Source: Eubacteriaceae bacterium (GTDB lineage Bacteria > Bacillota > Clostridia > Eubacteriales > Anaerofustaceae). From it: a stretch of 51,600 nt of DNA. Below the pieces are notes generated by a model, which did not search any database, was not told the DNA's origin, and was given only the letters and a program-made list of their open reading frames with translations. The stretch covers positions 1 to 51,600 of the forward strand of contig WRIY01000014.1 in NCBI GenBank assembly GCA_009782515.1, written 5' to 3'. The position numbers were made by a program, and so were the translations under genes. This document shows positions 50,526-51,600 of this stretch, one piece after another; within the stretch, counting starts at the first letter, position 1, and each line of letters opens with the position of its first letter.

Positions 50526-51600
50526 ATTTGTCTCCTATAATGCTTGCAGCAACAGCCAACAGGCTCTCCCTGCTATTGTCAGCTTCTTCGTTAAGCACGA
50601 AACCAAGAAGCTCGTGCAATATCTTCCCTAATGCCTCTCCTTGCGGCATCCCCAGCTCAATCAGATCTTTCCCATTTACAGCCAAATCCCTTAGCGAAAA
50701 GCATTGATCCTGTCTGATGGTTTCATCAAGCAAAGGCTCAACAGCATCAAGCAGCGTGTGCTTCTTCTCTGTGTATTCCTTGGTGTAGGCTGCAGCATCA
50801 GCCCGCTGTACTGTTAGCAGCTGCCGAAAGCGATCTTCTCCAAGGCGGTTCAGCCATCGCTTAACGCTCTTTGTAGAAGCATCAATATCAGCATCATGGT
50901 GCAAAATCAGTTCTACAGCAGCAACAATTATTTCATTGCTGTACCTAAGCCGATGGAGGATCTCCTTAGACATATCAGCCCCTTGCGCTTCATGGCCGTA
51001 GAAATGGCCTATGCCGGATTCGTCTTCAGTGTAGGACAGCGGTTTTGCGATATCGTGCAGGAGCAGCGAAAGACGAATAGCATGATCCTTTGGAGCAGCT
51101 GCGACTGCCTTGGCTGTATGCGCCCAAACATCGAGATCATGCGCAGGGTTGTTTTGCCGAAATCCGATTAAGGCAGACAGCTCAGGAATAGGAACAGCCA
51201 GTATTGATGGGGCATAAGCAGTAAGCACGCGCTCAGCGCCGTCTCCAACAAGCAGCCTGCTTAACTCTGCTGACACCCGCTCTGCAGATATGTGCCTCAG
51301 CAGCTCCCTGCTTTCTGCCATTGCTGCAAGCGTCTTTTTATCAATGCTTAAATCAAACTCTGAGGCAAAGCGCAGAGCGCGCATGATGCGAAGAGCATCC
51401 TCATGGAATCTTTTGCCGGGATCTCCTACGCAGCGCACTGTTTTATTCTCAATGTCGAGTTCTCCTCCAAAGAGATCAACAAGGCCGGTTTTCGGATTGT
51501 ATGCCATGGCGTTTATCGTGAAATCCCGCCTTGAAAGGTCTTCCTCCAGGGAAGCGCCAAAGACAGCCCTGTCTGGGTGGCGGCTGTCACTGTAGGCGCC
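50515..51600 (-). CDS. cca: CCA tRNA nucleotidyltransferase, N-terminus outside window
   Basis: Adds or repairs the 3' CCA of tRNAs. The visible part (361 residues) enters at the class II head domain (EEDLSRRDFTINAMAYN, then FGGELDIENKTVRCVGDPGK and FHEDALRIMRALRFASEF). It continues through neck/body to an HD-type domain (HDLDVWAHTAKA, LLLHDIAKP, GHFYGHEAQGA) and a C-terminal helical tail. The catalytic GSxxR/DxD region lies beyond 51600. The HD domain suggests the clostridial long form with possible phosphatase activity. Confidence 0.93.
   Translation of the reverse strand, partial: GAYSDSRHPDRAVFGASLEEDLSRRDFTINAMAYNPKTGLVDLFGGELDIENKTVRCVGDPGKRFHEDALRIMRALRFASEFDLSIDKKTLAAMAESRELLRHISAERVSAELSRLLVGDGAERVLTAYAPSILAVPIPELSALIGFRQNNPAHDLDVWAHTAKAVAAAPKDHAIRLSLLLHDIAKPLSYTEDESGIGHFYGHEAQGADMSKEILHRLRYSNEIIVAAVELILHHDADIDASTKSVKRWLNRLGEDRFRQLLTVQRADAAAYTKEYTEKKHTLLDAVEPLLDETIRQDQCFSLRDLAVNGKDLIELGMPQGEALGKILHELLGFVLNEEADNSRESLLAVAASIIGDKYGK

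Overview
The window looks like chromosome from an endospore-forming anaerobic member of the Clostridia with intermediate G+C. The evidence is spoIVA, a collagen-like protein of the kind found on spore surfaces, a two-subunit iron-sulfur L-serine dehydratase, pyruvate phosphate dikinase, a predicted Re-type citrate synthase next to aconitase, and the tlyA-nadK-argR-recN order typical of Firmicutes. Most of the window is core housekeeping sequence. The accessory parts are 5.6-8.3 kb, 14.4-16.1 kb and 44.8-50.1 kb.

Layout. 0-5.6 kb: the 3' end of a 5S rRNA gene (end of an rrn operon), a class B penicillin-binding protein, a lipoprotein and ppdK. 5.6-8.3 kb: an AT-rich patch with an orphan Cas6-type RNA endonuclease and two tandem paralogous TetR-type regulators. 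8.4-14.3 kb: a BMP-family lipoprotein, a sugar-phosphate isomerase-like protein and dnaE. 14.4-15.75 kb: a lipoprotein gene and a remnant of its paralogue that has lost its middle. 15.9-27.2 kb: zapA, then a long co-directional block: tlyA, nadK, argR, recN, luxS, sdaAB, sdaAA, a DUF512 radical-SAM-like protein, der and rqcH. 27.2-32.1 kb: spoIVA (minus strand), the paired radical-SAM/DUF2344 genes, and a flavoprotein. 32.4-38.2 kb: efp, nusB, xseA, xseB, ispA-like, tpiA and gpmI. 38.2-44.9 kb: Re-citrate synthase and aconitase, converging on glmM and a COG2509-type flavoprotein. 45-51.6 kb: two spore-surface-like proteins (one with a cysteine-substituted collagen repeat), folC, a DUF1638 protein, small unknown genes and the 3' part of cca.

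How the genes work together. PpdK, TpiA and GpmI serve lower glycolysis and pyruvate/PEP interconversion. Citrate synthase plus aconitase feed the oxidative branch towards 2-oxoglutarate. LuxS and serine dehydratase sit in one transcription block with DNA repair (RecN), ribosome assembly (Der) and ribosome rescue (RqcH).

The most unusual signal is in RNA. Several genes (zapA, the COG2509 flavoprotein, recN, Re-citrate synthase) have their Shine-Dalgarno (SD) sequence placed far upstream of a forced start codon, with a hairpin exactly between the two. zapA and the flavoprotein gene, 29 kb apart on opposite strands, use the same 6-bp closing stem next to the SD. Other items of note are the orphan cas6 with no standard start codon at its SD, a collagen-like repeat in which every second glycine is cysteine, and structured leaders before zapA and the citrate synthase. 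I saw no tRNA genes, CRISPR array, insertion sequence or prophage.
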